64,000 bases of DNA. Source: an uncultured Aquimarina sp. Lineage in GTDB: Bacteria > Bacteroidota > Bacteroidia > Flavobacteriales > Flavobacteriaceae. This document shows, piece by piece, positions 43,674 through 52,208 of the stretch; positions within the stretch are counted from its first letter, which is position 1, and each line of letters begins with the position of its first letter. A model generated the notes under the pieces. The model saw only the letters and a program-made list of their open reading frames with translations, did not search any database and was not told the DNA's origin. The translations under genes and the position numbers were made by a program. Where the stretch lies: the NCBI RefSeq assembly GCF_947492405.1, contig NZ_CANLMP010000003.1, forward strand, positions 62,001 to 126,000, written 5' to 3'.

Positions 43674-43812
43674 TTACAGATAATGTTTATGCACATGGAA
43701 AGTAGCTGATTTGGATGAACTAACTTTTTATTTTTTAAATGAGTATAAATTTATAAATTTCATTTCGAGAAAGTCCTAAAGCCGCCATTTTTTATATGAG
43801 TTGTTGTGCGTT
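43674..43812 (-). repeat. attC-like site 5
   Basis: Left box ATAATGTTTATG with arm GGAAAGTAGC, right arm GCCATTTTTTATAT and box GTTGTTGTGCG. TTGTGCG (43804-43810) is the exact complement of CGCACAA (45292-45298) upstream of the two-gene cassette that precedes this site. Confidence 0.72.
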
Positions 43813-43878
43813 CGTACTTTTTGTGTTGACCTAAAATTAGGAAGGGTTTAATACTTATCTTTTTTTGTCTTTGTTTAT

Positions 43879-44508
43879 TTAATGTTCTAATTGAAAGCGT
43901 AAAACCGTCTTTAATTTGTTCTCAGGTACTTTTCTGAAATCAGTTAAATAAATTTCTCGATGAATTTTAGATTGACGGATCAAATTTTGATTTTTTGCAT
44001 AACCTTCCATTATTCCGAAAGTTTCAGGTTCATTATCATAACTTCCAATGTGCATCATCTGAATACACTTCCCTTCTGTTATTTTCTCAAATCTCATATT
44101 TTCTAGAAGTCTATGTGGTTTTTTCTTTTTGGTAAATTCAAGCATTTCATAGAAAAAGGTGTCGTTTATAAAATTCGGTTGTCTAATCATTAAATCAAAA
44201 ACTAAATCGTCCTTATTAACTTTTCCATTAAAATTTTCTTTGGCTTTTTCTGTAATGTCCCAAACACCTTCCAATGGATAAACTGTCCAATCATTATAAT
44301 TTATAGGTTTATCTTTTAGTGTTTTGATGTTCATTTTTATAGCATAGGCTACACTATATAATACACCTATACATTCGGCAAAAAAATCGCTATTTGGGTT
44401 TCCTTCCCCGCTCAATGTTATAAAATGATATTCAGGAATATCTATTAGTTCAGGTTTCTCTTTTGGTAGATAAGTTGTTTTTTCTTTTTTTCTCCATTCA
44501 TGTTTCAT
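43879..44508 (-). CDS. GyrI-like small-molecule-binding protein
   Basis: A 209-residue protein of the GyrI-like/SHS2-type fold: YHFITLSGEGNPNSDFFAECIGVLYSVAYAIKM and EGKCIQMMHIGSYDNEPETFGIMEGYAKNQNL, as in the ligand-binding domains of multidrug-sensing regulators. It lacks a DNA-binding part, so it probably sequesters or modifies a ligand. It follows a WYL/YafY-type regulator in the same cassette, a common pairing. The start is ATG 44508, since the longer form begins with TTG. Confidence 0.85.
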   Translation of the reverse strand: MKHEWRKKEKTTYLPKEKPELIDIPEYHFITLSGEGNPNSDFFAECIGVLYSVAYAIKMNIKTLKDKPINYNDWTVYPLEGVWDITEKAKENFNGKVNKDDLVFDLMIRQPNFINDTFFYEMLEFTKKKKPHRLLENMRFEKITEGKCIQMMHIGSYDNEPETFGIMEGYAKNQNLIRQSKIHREIYLTDFRKVPENKLKTVLRFQLEH

Positions 44509-44569
44509 AATGTTCAATGTTTAAATTATTAAACAAATTTAAATTGGAAGACTGACAGCCCTATGTCAA

Positions 44570-45256
44570 CTATGATTGATATTTTTTTTGGAAATATTGA
44601 GTTAAGTCAAAATCTGTTTGATTTGAAACCAAATCCTCTATTAATTTTTTGGTTATAATTCTATCTAATCTAAACTCTCTTACATCATTTCTTAATGAAC
44701 AAAATGCAATAACTACCCAAGCATTACTTGTAAAATATGTTGCTAAAGGTTTTATTTTCCGAGTAGTTATATTCTCTTGATTTACTGCACGATAAGAAAT
44801 TTCTAATGTTTGATTATTTAAAATAGCTTTTTGAATTATTGAAAGAGAATTACTTTTTAAAGGTTCTTTTAAATAAGATGGTGATATTCTTTTTTCTAAT
44901 AATTCAATATTATCTTTTTGCGATGTTCGAAGTATTGCTTTAATTTTAAAAAGTAAAGAAGAAAAATCTTTTTTTAGGGAAGAATCTCCTTGGTTTTCTA
45001 TAAATTTTTCTGAAATGATTAACGCATTCGCTTCTTCTTCAGTAATCATAATTGGTGGTAAAGAAAACCCTTCTACCAAAAAATATCCTTTTCCATTTTC
45101 TGAACCAATTGGTATTCCGGCATCTTGAAGTGTTTTAATATCTCTGTAAACCGTTCGTACACTTATTTCAAATCGTTCGGCAATATCTTTAGCAATAATT
45201 ACTTTTTTTGATTGTAATTGAATTAAAATTGATGTTATTCTGGTTAATCTATTCAC
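44570..45256 (-). CDS. YafY-type HTH/WYL transcriptional regulator
   Basis: A 228-residue regulator with an N-terminal HTH_11 domain (RLTRITSILIQLQSKKVIIAKDIAERFEISVRTVYRDIKTLQDAGIPIG) and a C-terminal WYL domain (LNNQTLEISYRAVNQENITTRKIKPLATYFTSNAWVVIAFCSLRNDVREFRLDRI). The start is GTG 45256; the longer frame begins with TTG and lies inside the attC-like site. It is the first gene of a two-gene cassette and probably regulates the GyrI-like gene downstream. Confidence 0.88.
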   Translation of the reverse strand: MNRLTRITSILIQLQSKKVIIAKDIAERFEISVRTVYRDIKTLQDAGIPIGSENGKGYFLVEGFSLPPIMITEEEANALIISEKFIENQGDSSLKKDFSSLLFKIKAILRTSQKDNIELLEKRISPSYLKEPLKSNSLSIIQKAILNNQTLEISYRAVNQENITTRKIKPLATYFTSNAWVVIAFCSLRNDVREFRLDRIITKKLIEDLVSNQTDFDLTQYFQKKYQS

Positions 45257-45291
45257 TGTTTTTAATTGAATGACGTTGTTTCTGGGTATGA

Positions 45292-45426
45292 CGCACAATG
45301 TCTAATATATGAAAAGTAGCGGATTTTGAAACGTTTAGTATTTGGATTCACACAGAATTTAAATATTGAATAGCGATTTCAATTTAGCACTGAAACCGCT
45401 ATTATTTTTATACACTGTTAGCTGCT
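45292..45426 (-). repeat. attC-like site 6
   Basis: Left box CGCACAATG with TAATATATGAAAAGTAGCGG, right arm CCGCTATTATTTTTATACA and box GTTAGCTGC (45417-45425). The left arm is nearly identical to that of the site at 47451. GTTAGCTGC is the exact complement of GCAGCTAAC at 47452-47460, upstream of the three-gene unit that this site follows. Confidence 0.78.
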
Positions 45427-45465
45427 GTTCTTCATTTTGAAATTCCATCAAAGATATTTCTTCAG

Positions 45466-45972
45466 CTATCTTGCAAAAACATCCTTATCCAGAGCCTCTT
45501 TGGTGTCATTCAAATAAGACTTCATCCAAGCAACCCAAACGTTTTCCACAAAATCTTGCAATTGAGGCAATACTCCTTCAGATTTAGCTCTGAAATTATA
45601 ATACCACTTTATTTCAGTTCTAGGTCCAACAGGTCTGAACAAAAATTGAGCTACAGCCAAGTCTACCATATCTTTTAATTCAGCGGTAAAATCTGTAAGC
45701 TGATAGTCAAAAAGATATGGACGTTGAATAAAATTAATTTCTTCTCTCGCTTTGTCCTCGCCAAAATGCACCCAGCGATACGCTCCTTTTTGACCCCAAG
45801 GCCCTTGCTGAATTTCATAACCTGTTACTTCTGGTACTCCTTTCAAGAACTTAGTGATTACATCTTCTGCTACTGTGAAATCAAATACGGTTTCTACATT
45901 ATTTTCAACTGTTGCACTTACTGCTGCGGTTACCAACAAGTTTGTTCCTTTTTCTACTAATAAATGGCTCAT
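45466..45972 (-). CDS. SRPBCC-family protein
   Basis: A 168-residue protein: SATVENNVETVFDFTVAEDVITKFLKGVPEVTGYEIQQGPWGQKGAYRWVHF is the opening of the SRPBCC fold, followed by the strand and helix pattern EINFIQRPYLFDYQLTDFTAE. The fold binds hydrophobic ligands or acts as a cyclase or activator. It is the last gene of a three-gene unit (AraC, ester-cyclase-like, SRPBCC) located between two attC-like sites. Confidence 0.85.
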   Translation of the reverse strand: MSHLLVEKGTNLLVTAAVSATVENNVETVFDFTVAEDVITKFLKGVPEVTGYEIQQGPWGQKGAYRWVHFGEDKAREEINFIQRPYLFDYQLTDFTAELKDMVDLAVAQFLFRPVGPRTEIKWYYNFRAKSEGVLPQLQDFVENVWVAWMKSYLNDTKEALDKDVFAR

Positions 45973-46000
45973 AAGATTCTTTTTATAATTGTTTTTTCTT

Positions 46001-46429
46001 CTATTCTTTGATAACTCCTAATTGTTTCATTAATCCTAAATCATCAGTTAAACCCCAACGCTCAATCAGCTTTCCATCTTTGATTCTATAAAGGTGGAAC
46101 ACCTCAAAGGCAACTTCTTTTCCGGTAGGTGGATTTCCCATTATCTCGCCATTATTTGTTCCTGAAATGGTATCTCTTGCCATAACATAATCTGCCTCAG
46201 CAATAACGTGATGATAGTCTGCTCTTACGTTAGGGAAAATCTCGAAAAATTTTCCGTATAATTCTCTGAATACATCTGGTCCTTTTCTCGCTTCAAGCGG
46301 AAATACCTCTTGATGGTTTACAAAATCTGGATGCAGCACTTCCTCAAGAATATCTAGATTTCTTTTGTTGAAAGCTTCATCAATTAATCGCTTTAAAATT
46401 TGCTTGTTGTTTTCTACTGTAGTTTCCAT
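46001..46429 (-). CDS. SnoaL-like ester-cyclase-family protein
   Basis: A 142-residue NTF2-fold protein: EEVLHPDFVNHQEVFPLEARKGPDVFRELYGKFFEIFPNVRADYHHVIAEADYVMARDTISGTNNGEIMGNPPTGKEVAFEVFHLYRIKDGKLIERWG is a clear SnoaL/ester-cyclase profile. The substrate is unknown. It starts 99 bp downstream of the AraC regulator that likely controls it. Confidence 0.88.
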   Translation of the reverse strand: METTVENNKQILKRLIDEAFNKRNLDILEEVLHPDFVNHQEVFPLEARKGPDVFRELYGKFFEIFPNVRADYHHVIAEADYVMARDTISGTNNGEIMGNPPTGKEVAFEVFHLYRIKDGKLIERWGLTDDLGLMKQLGVIKE

Positions 46430-46528
46430 CTGTACTTGTTTTTAATTATTGTTAAATGATTACAGTACAAATGTAAAATGGAAGCTTGCCCAATTTTTGG
46501 GCGGTATCTAAGGATGATTGTGCAATTT

Positions 46529-47431
46529 CTAAGTATTTCTGAATTGCGAGGGGGAAACGCCTGTTTCGTTCTTAAAAAAACGGCTAAAACTATTAATATC
46601 AGAGAACCCTAAACTATATGCTATTTCTGTTATAGATGCATTGGACTTGAGTAGATTTGCTTTAGCTTCAGTAATAATTTTAGTATTTATCCATTGTTTA
46701 ACAGTCTTGCCGGTTTCGTTTTTGATGATACTGCTAAAGTAATTGGGATGAATATGAAGTCTATCTGCAAATTCCTGAACGTTCCAGATATGGATTTCCT
46801 TTTTGTTGAGGATATCTAGAAAATGAGTATTAAGCAAACTGGTAAACTCTTGAACGATTTCTGCTGGTCGATTTTTAAGTTCTACTCTTGCCTTATGGGT
46901 TCTAAGCAGTGATTTGGTTTTATAAAGAATTGTTATTAATTGACTCGCTAAAATTTCTTTTTTGAGAGCGTTCGTTCTCTTGTAATCTAAAAGTAAAATT
47001 TCAAAAATGTTTTTTAACTCTTTAAAGAAGTCTTTAGGAAGGTACATTACAGGTATACTTTCCTTTAGCAAAAATAAAAACTCTTCTGCCACCGGTTTGG
47101 AAACATAAGGTTTTAGAAAATCCAATGTAAATGTTGTAATGTACCCTTGCCACTTTTTGTCTATTGCGAACGACTTTAAGTGTCCCGGATTTGTGAAATA
47201 AAAGGAATTCTCTCTGATAGGAAACCAGTTGTCATCGATGGTATAATAACCAGCACCTTCTTCAATGAGTAAAAATGCAAAGTAATTGGTTCTGAAGAGC
47301 GGTGACTTTTGTAAAATTTCGTTTTGTAAAATTTCCAGAGAATGAACTGTAAAATCTATTTCTTGAGATATGTTTATCCCAAAATGCTCAAAGTATTCAG
47401 AAATGGAATTATATGTGACAATTTCGTTCAA
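46529..47431 (-). CDS. AraC-family transcriptional regulator
   Basis: A 300-residue regulator; the N-terminal cupin-like sensing half is FAFLLIEEGAGYYTIDDNWFPIRENSFYFTNPGHLKSF, and the C-terminal AraC domain is WNVQEFADRLHIHPNYFSSIIKNETGKTVKQWIN followed by ITEIAYSLGFSDINSFSRFFKNETGVSPSQFR. No ATG is found at the start; TTG at 47431 is used, 20 bp from an attC-like site. It likely controls the two genes downstream. Confidence 0.88.
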   Translation of the reverse strand: MNEIVTYNSISEYFEHFGINISQEIDFTVHSLEILQNEILQKSPLFRTNYFAFLLIEEGAGYYTIDDNWFPIRENSFYFTNPGHLKSFAIDKKWQGYITTFTLDFLKPYVSKPVAEEFLFLLKESIPVMYLPKDFFKELKNIFEILLLDYKRTNALKKEILASQLITILYKTKSLLRTHKARVELKNRPAEIVQEFTSLLNTHFLDILNKKEIHIWNVQEFADRLHIHPNYFSSIIKNETGKTVKQWINTKIITEAKANLLKSNASITEIAYSLGFSDINSFSRFFKNETGVSPSQFRNT

Positions 47432-47450
47432 TAGATTTTTTTTTCAGAAT

Positions 47451-47590
47451 TGCAGCTAACATCTAATATATGAAAAGTAGGAGATTTTGGAGCACAAAAC
47501 TTTCGGTTAAACACAAAGTTTGATACGAACCCGAACGCTTGAACATAGTATTTTTTCGCCTATTTTTTATATACATTGTTGTGCATTCGT
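47451..47590 (-). repeat. attC-like site 7
   Basis: Left box GCAGCTAAC with TCTAATATATGAAAAGTAGG, right arm CCTATTTTTTATATA and box TTGTTGTGC. It follows a broken S41 peptidase fragment whose stop lies 17 bp away. Confidence 0.75.
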
Positions 47591-47606
47591 TTTTTTATAC
47601 TGGAGG

Positions 47607-48104
47607 TTAACGTTTTTTTATTTCTGCCTTAACTTTAGTATATCTTTTTATTAGCGATTCATATTTTGCTTTTTTAGCTTTGTTAATTAGTATGTCCAAT
47701 TCCTTGAGCTGAGCTACTTTTAACGTTTCATCACTTTTCGCTTTAATATGTGGTTTTACACCAACTCCTTCCCAGTCAGTCTTAGTTATAGGGTTAAAAC
47801 ATCTTATAGTTGGAAGCGGAATAAGATAATTATCATTAACTTCTATGAAATCAATTGCGTGAGCCGCTCCAGCAGAAACTTATCCAACTATTTTTGCCTT
47901 ATTGAAATGCTTCATAGCATATGAAAATTGTTCAGCAAGGAAGAAAGTGTTCTCACTTTTTAAGATGAATACGGGCTTATTTGGATAACGCTCTCCTCCA
48001 ATTTCTTTAAAAGTAAACTTCGATTCTGTCTCATCAGTTGGTCTATTATAGCTTGATTTCCACAATGTAGATTTAGCATCCATTTCCTTGGAATTGATTT
48101 TCAA
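47607..48104 (-). pseudogene. Fragment of an S41-family (tail-specific) peptidase
   Basis: The minus-strand frame reads ERYPNKPVFILKSENTFFLAEQFSYAMKHFNKAKIVG, then a stop (TAA at 47882-47880), and continues in frame with VSAGAAHAIDFIEV, LIPLPTIRCFNPITKTDWEGVGVKPHI to a second stop at 47607. The protein block KIVGETSAGGAH is expected, so the stop replaces a Glu codon. The N-terminal half of the peptidase is absent. It is a dead, truncated gene held in a cassette-like position. Confidence 0.83.
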
Positions 48105-48142
48105 TACTAATTACAAAACTATAAATCTTATTTTGATAATTT

Positions 48143-48817
48143 TTAGATCAAATTAGCAATGAAAACACCGAAACATATCACTACCAACTTGGATAAATTA
48201 AACTTATGATCTTCACCAGTTTCAAACAAAATAGTTGTAGCAATATGTAAAAAAATACCGATCACTATAGCATTAACAAAATCTATATATTCTGTTGCCA
48301 AGACCATATTATTAGATATATAGGTACCTAAAGGCGTCATTGTCATAAATATGACCAAGAAACTAATAATTTGTACTTTATTATAACTGGATTGTAATAA
48401 AAAGGTAGTTATTAGTGTTGCTATTGGAATTTTATGAATTAATACACCGTATACCATATCATTGTGATGGTGAATGGGAAATCCTTCTAAAAAACTATGA
48501 ATACAAAGACTTATAAATAGTACCCAGGGAAATTTTTTATCTTCTTTATGTGTTTGTGCATGGCCATGCTCTATACCTTTAGATAAAAATTCTAAAATAA
48601 TTTGCAATAAGATACCGCACATTATAAAAAGTCCGGTTTGTTTGGCACCTAAATCATGATACACTTCGGGTAATAAATCAAAAAGTGTTAATGCTAATAG
48701 AAATGCGCCACTAAATGATAATAAGAGTTTAGTGCCTATTGATTTTTGGTTTTTAGTTACAAAAGCAATAATAACACCAATAACAATGGCAAAAACTGGA
48801 AGTAAATACGTATTCAT
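48143..48817 (-). CDS. ZIP-family metal transporter
   Basis: A 224-residue membrane protein with seven or eight helices. Its His-rich loop (GIEHGHAQTHKEDKK) and the helix pair WVLFISLCIHSFLEGFPIHHHN and GVLIHKIPIATLITTF carry the HSFLEG and HKIP metal-site motifs of ZIP transporters. It imports divalent metals such as zinc. The start is ATG 48817 (MNTYLLPVFAIVIGV), since the long frame upstream lies in another gene's region. It follows an NTF2-like gene. Confidence 0.9.
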   Translation of the reverse strand: MNTYLLPVFAIVIGVIIAFVTKNQKSIGTKLLLSFSGAFLLALTLFDLLPEVYHDLGAKQTGLFIMCGILLQIILEFLSKGIEHGHAQTHKEDKKFPWVLFISLCIHSFLEGFPIHHHNDMVYGVLIHKIPIATLITTFLLQSSYNKVQIISFLVIFMTMTPLGTYISNNMVLATEYIDFVNAIVIGIFLHIATTILFETGEDHKFNLSKLVVICFGVFIANLI

Positions 48818-48863
48818 AATTATATTTGTAAAAATTACACCTGGGTCTATTCTTATTTTTCTA

Positions 48864-49286
48864 TTACTTAGTACTCTTCGTTCTTGTAGAATACGTCTTA
48901 CTAACAATTTTCCACTTCCCATCAATTTTTAGCAGATGCATAAAATCAATATAAGAAAAGGTATCATACTCCAGTTCTAACTGAGCATTGGCTGCATCTC
49001 CTGCTATACTTATAGCCATAATACTGGTTTTCGTTTTTACGGGATCATTTGCGTTTACATATTCGCTTAGCGCTTCAATAGCATTCACATCCTCATATTT
49101 TTTCTCTATCCATTTCATGGTGGCATTTGGATGGAATGCTTTTTCAAAAGACGTTGAATTGTGCGTAGTCATTCCATCGAGGTAATAATTGATCGTTTTT
49201 TCAATCAATTGTAGATCGTTATCTTGAGCTTGTACTTGTGTCATAAAAACTGTGATTAAGATGAATCCGAAAAATATTTTTTTCAT
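48864..49286 (-). CDS. Exported NTF2-like (lumazine-binding-2 type) protein
   Basis: A 140-residue protein with a signal peptide (MKKIFFGFILITVFMTQVQAQ), then the NTF2 profile LIEKTINYYLDGMTTHNSTSFEKAFHPNATMKWIEKKYEDVNAIEALSEYV and QLELEYDTFSYIDFMHLLKIDGKWKIVSKTYS. The role is unknown; related proteins bind small ligands. It begins 36 bp after the alcohol dehydrogenase stop, likely in one transcript. Confidence 0.83.
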   Translation of the reverse strand: MKKIFFGFILITVFMTQVQAQDNDLQLIEKTINYYLDGMTTHNSTSFEKAFHPNATMKWIEKKYEDVNAIEALSEYVNANDPVKTKTSIMAISIAGDAANAQLELEYDTFSYIDFMHLLKIDGKWKIVSKTYSTRTKSTK

Positions 49287-49322
49287 GATAAATTATTTAT
49301 TTTAAATTTCCGATTGGAAATG

Positions 49323-50402
49323 TTAAGGGCGTAATGCTACTTTAAGCGTTCCTGAAGTACGATCACGCATCAAATCATATCCTTTTTCTGCCTCCGATAG
49401 TGGTAAAATATCAGTAAAAATTTTACTAGGATCGATAACACCTCTTTCTACTATAGGAAGTAATTTTTCCATATATGCGGCTACATTTACTACACCGGTA
49501 TGAATTGTAATATTTCTAAACAAAGCCGATGAATAAGGTTGCTCAACGGGTTCATAAAGATGCCCAAATCCTAGAACACTTATCGATGCTCCAGCCTGAG
49601 TCATTTCCATACCTTGTGCAATGGCTGTTTTATTCCCCACAGAATCGATCACAGAATTTGCTCCTCTTCCGTCTGTAAATGATTTCACAAATTCAACAGG
49701 ATCTATATTTTTAGAATTTACGACATGTGTTGCCCCAATGGTTTTTGCTAGTTCTAGTCGACTATCATGACGTCCTACAAGAATAATTGTAGAAGGACCA
49801 AATAATGTAGCAGCCATTACTGCACTAAGACCAACTGCACCATCTCCGATAACCACTACAGTTTCTCCTGTTTTGATATTCGCATTTAGCGCACCGTGAT
49901 AACCGGTAGCAAAATTATCTCCTAATGGAAGAACTTTTGTGTCGTGCTCATCTCCGGTTAACCCTTCTGGAAGTTTGAATAGTGAAGAATTACCATAGGG
50001 AACGCGAATAAATTCGGCTTGACCTCCCTGAATATCATCACCTCCGTGTTGAGCAAATAGGGGAGTCCCGAATAAACCTCCATGGTCACATGCAGAAGGT
50101 AAATCTCGTTTACAATAGTAACAATCTCCGTCTACAAACATGGCTGAAGCTATTACGCGATCTCCAACCTTTAAAGAATGTATACCTTTTCCAACTTGGT
50201 CTACTATGCCCACAAATTCATGACCTATTCGCATACCTTCATATAAACCCATTTCAGGTCCGTTTTGGGTAAACTCTAAATCTGCACCGCAAACACCTGC
50301 AAGTGTAATGCGTACAATAACATCATCATCTTTTAATAATTGTGGTTTTGGTATATCTACGACCTCAATTTTTGCTCGTTCCTTATATACTACTGCTTTC
50401 AT
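49323..50402 (-). CDS. Zinc-dependent alcohol dehydrogenase family protein
   Basis: A 359-residue medium-chain dehydrogenase: LAGVCGADLEF (catalytic Cys), RIGHEFVGIVDQVG (catalytic His-Glu), GDCYYCKRDLPSACDHGGLFG (three of the four Cys normally found at the structural zinc site) and VVVIGDGAVGLSAVMAA (NAD-binding). One structural-zinc ligand is lost or changed. The substrate is probably a simple alcohol. The upstream region carries FNR-like boxes and a nearby Crp/Fnr regulator, so expression may follow oxygen or redox state. Confidence 0.9.
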   Translation of the reverse strand: MKAVVYKERAKIEVVDIPKPQLLKDDDVIVRITLAGVCGADLEFTQNGPEMGLYEGMRIGHEFVGIVDQVGKGIHSLKVGDRVIASAMFVDGDCYYCKRDLPSACDHGGLFGTPLFAQHGGDDIQGGQAEFIRVPYGNSSLFKLPEGLTGDEHDTKVLPLGDNFATGYHGALNANIKTGETVVVIGDGAVGLSAVMAATLFGPSTIILVGRHDSRLELAKTIGATHVVNSKNIDPVEFVKSFTDGRGANSVIDSVGNKTAIAQGMEMTQAGASISVLGFGHLYEPVEQPYSSALFRNITIHTGVVNVAAYMEKLLPIVERGVIDPSKIFTDILPLSEAEKGYDLMRDRTSGTLKVALRP

Positions 50403-50501
50403 AATAAATCTTTTAACTTGTTCTTTACTTTGTCTTATTTTAAAAAAAGATTGGGGTTTAGTTTTACAGAATTTATGGTCTCATAAAACTTAAACCAAAT
50501 C

Positions 50502-50516
50502 TGTCAATTATTGACA
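50502..50516. promoter_or_regulatory. Palindrome TGTCAATTATTGACA upstream of the alcohol dehydrogenase gene
   Basis: A perfect 7-1-7 dyad centred 107 bp upstream of the start codon, in the region between the Crp/Fnr-like gene and adh. It fits the two-fold symmetry expected of that regulator class. Confidence 0.5.
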
Positions 50517-50572
50517 TGACAAAGTTGCGTCGTATGTTAAAAAATTAATATGACGTTTGGTAAGAAAAATGC

Positions 50573-50586
50573 TTGACTTTTATCAA
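50573..50586. promoter_or_regulatory. FNR-like box TTGACTTTTATCAA
   Basis: Matches TTGAT-N4-ATCAA at nine of ten positions. Part of a symmetric cluster upstream of the alcohol dehydrogenase gene. Confidence 0.45.
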
Positions 50587-50595
50587 GGAATAAAA

Positions 50596-50609
50596 TTGAT
50601 ATAAATCAA
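50596..50609. promoter_or_regulatory. FNR box TTGATATAAATCAA
   Basis: A perfect match to the FNR/Crp consensus TTGAT-N4-ATCAA, 23 bp from the other box. It lies only 7 bp from the stop of the regulator gene, so it may double as part of a terminator hairpin (TAAAATTGATATAAATCAATTTTA). Confidence 0.45.
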
Positions 50610-50615
50610 TTTTAT

Positions 50616-51191
50616 TTATGAGCGTGAACGAATTCTACTTAATGACTCTGGTGAAATCCCTAAATATGAAGCTAAAACATACTGAGGTACTCTGTTAGCA
50701 ATTTGGGGATATTTATTAACGTATTCCCAATATCGCTCTTCAGAGGTTTTACTAATATTAGAAATGGTTCTTTTGTAAGAATAGGCCATGGACCTTTCCG
50801 TAAATAATCTAAAATATTGGCATAATGGATGTATTCTATTACAAAGTTCTTCAACATCCTCATATTTCATTTGTAAGATAAGAGAGTCTTCAAGAGCTTC
50901 AGCATAATATTCCGCAGGAGTTCTATGTATATAACTGTAAAAATCTGTGAAAAACCAATCTTCGATTGCAATAATTACAGTATGTTCTTTTCCTAAGTCA
51001 TCTAAATAAAAAACTCTAACGGCACCTTCTACAATATAGTTTCGATATTCAGATACAAACCCTGGTTGGACAATAAATTGTCTTTTCTTTACCCTAGTGG
51101 TTTTCAATATAGAAGTAAACTCTTCTATTTCACTGTCTGATAATTCAACATATCTGGCTATATGATCCAATATCCCCTTATATTTACTCAT
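50616..51191 (-). CDS. Crp/Fnr-family transcriptional regulator
   Basis: A 191-residue regulator, related in layout to the one at 23352. The sensor roll is RQFIVQPGFVSEYRNYIVEGAVRVFYL, and the HTH is VPQYVLASYLGISPESLSRIRSRS. The usual FNR cysteines are absent. It precedes the alcohol dehydrogenase gene by about 215 bp, in which two FNR-like boxes and a third dyad are found. The remaining upstream spacer to 51432 shows no gene. Confidence 0.9.
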   Translation of the reverse strand: MSKYKGILDHIARYVELSDSEIEEFTSILKTTRVKKRQFIVQPGFVSEYRNYIVEGAVRVFYLDDLGKEHTVIIAIEDWFFTDFYSYIHRTPAEYYAEALEDSLILQMKYEDVEELCNRIHPLCQYFRLFTERSMAYSYKRTISNISKTSEERYWEYVNKYPQIANRVPQYVLASYLGISPESLSRIRSRS

Positions 51192-51432
51192 TGATTTAGG
51201 TTTATTTTGACTCTTGTCAATACTATGTTTTTGTTAAATTTGTTGCGTGTTACAGCAACTAATTTAGCAAATACAAACTTAATATAAAGTCCTTGAAGAT
51301 TTTCATTTGTAGTTAGAACTAAGAATTGATTTTATAAGTTGGTTCAACTAAATTTTTATAACAAAAGAATAATATCCATAAAATTAAAATCAGGCCAAGT
51401 TTTTTATTTCAGTTCTGATTGTTTTTAAATAT

Positions 51433-51518
51433 CCTACAACGGTCTCGGCTATGATTTATAAATTAAACATTGATTTAGTCTTTTGCTATAATGAATTATA
51501 GCCATTTTTGGTGAGTCG
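51433..51518 (-). repeat. Weak attC-like site (candidate)
   Basis: Box CTACAAC followed by GGCTATGATTTATAAATT and the near-complementary AATGAATTATAGCC. CGGCTATGATTT (51447-51458) is also found in the site at 52718. The right-end box is not clear. The site lies just before the stop of the NTF2-like lipoprotein gene at 51522. Confidence 0.35.
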
Positions 51519-51521
51519 TTT

Positions 51522-52010
51522 TTATTTTTTTTCCTGTGATTGACTAATCATATGGTCAGTTATTTTCCATTCATTATTTATTTTTTGATAAACTCGTAAG
51601 TGGTGAATGTATCGATCATTCATAAGAGTACCATCACTCCATTTCTGGCCTGTTCTTATATTTGTTGAGCGCAATAAAGCAATGTCATCGGTTAGAAATT
51701 GTACATCGTCATTTTGATAATTGTCAGTGCCCTCCATAACGAAGTCCATTGCAAAAATTTCTTTAAGTAATTCTCTTAACTCGGACTTCGATTTCATTCT
51801 ATCGCCAAAGGCATTGGTCCAATCTGTATCTTCAGAGTAGTCCGAAATCGCTAGTTCAACATCTTTTTTATCCCATCCTTCATTCCAGTTATCAATCGTA
51901 CGAATTATTCTTTCTGATTCTATACCTTTATCTATTTTCACTTCTTCTTTGTTCGAATTACATCCTAGTGCAAATCCGATTAATAAGACTATCAAAATTT
52001 GTTTTTTCAT
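51522..52010 (-). CDS. SnoaL-like/DUF4440-type lipoprotein
   Basis: A 162-residue lipoprotein (signal KKQILIVLLIGFALGC, lipobox Cys near 16). The NTF2-like domain is TIDNWNEGWDKKDVELAISDYSEDTDWTNAFGDRMKSKSELRELLKEIFAMDFVMEG and LRVYQKINNEWKITDHMISQSQ. It lies next to a possible attC-like site, and its start is 19 bp from another. The ATG at 52010 is used, as the upstream frame is not conserved. Confidence 0.82.
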   Translation of the reverse strand: MKKQILIVLLIGFALGCNSNKEEVKIDKGIESERIIRTIDNWNEGWDKKDVELAISDYSEDTDWTNAFGDRMKSKSELRELLKEIFAMDFVMEGTDNYQNDDVQFLTDDIALLRSTNIRTGQKWSDGTLMNDRYIHHLRVYQKINNEWKITDHMISQSQEKK

Positions 52011-52028
52011 ATCAAAGGGTTTAAATGC

Positions 52029-52208
52029 TCGCGAACGCCAAATATATGAATCGGAGCAAGGCAAGGAAGCCTATACCAATTGATCTATCTGCCTGCGCAT
52101 TTTTATTTCTTGTTAATTTATAAAAATCTAGCGCCATTGCAAAAAGGAAATGACCTTTCGTGCTAGCACTAAACTTTGCTCTGATTTTATATATGATTTT
52201 AGGCAACG
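52029..52208 (-). repeat. attC-like site 8, variant arms
   Basis: AAATATATGAATCGGAGCAA (52040-52059) pairs with TTGCTCTGATTTTATATAT (52176-52194), giving arms of about 18 bp. The outer boxes GAACGCC and GGCAACGTT differ from the other sites. The last codons and stop of the Clp_N gene lie within it. Confidence 0.55.

Noticed and set aside
33865..45256. Toxin-antitoxin modules among the short accessory genes
   Set aside because: The two-gene pairs are regulator plus sensor, or protease plus lipoprotein, with no recognisable toxin or antitoxin fold.
47607..51191. Treating the ZIP, NTF2, alcohol dehydrogenase and Crp genes as cassettes
   Set aside because: They are spaced as an ordinary operon with its own promoter boxes, and no attC-like sites lie between them.
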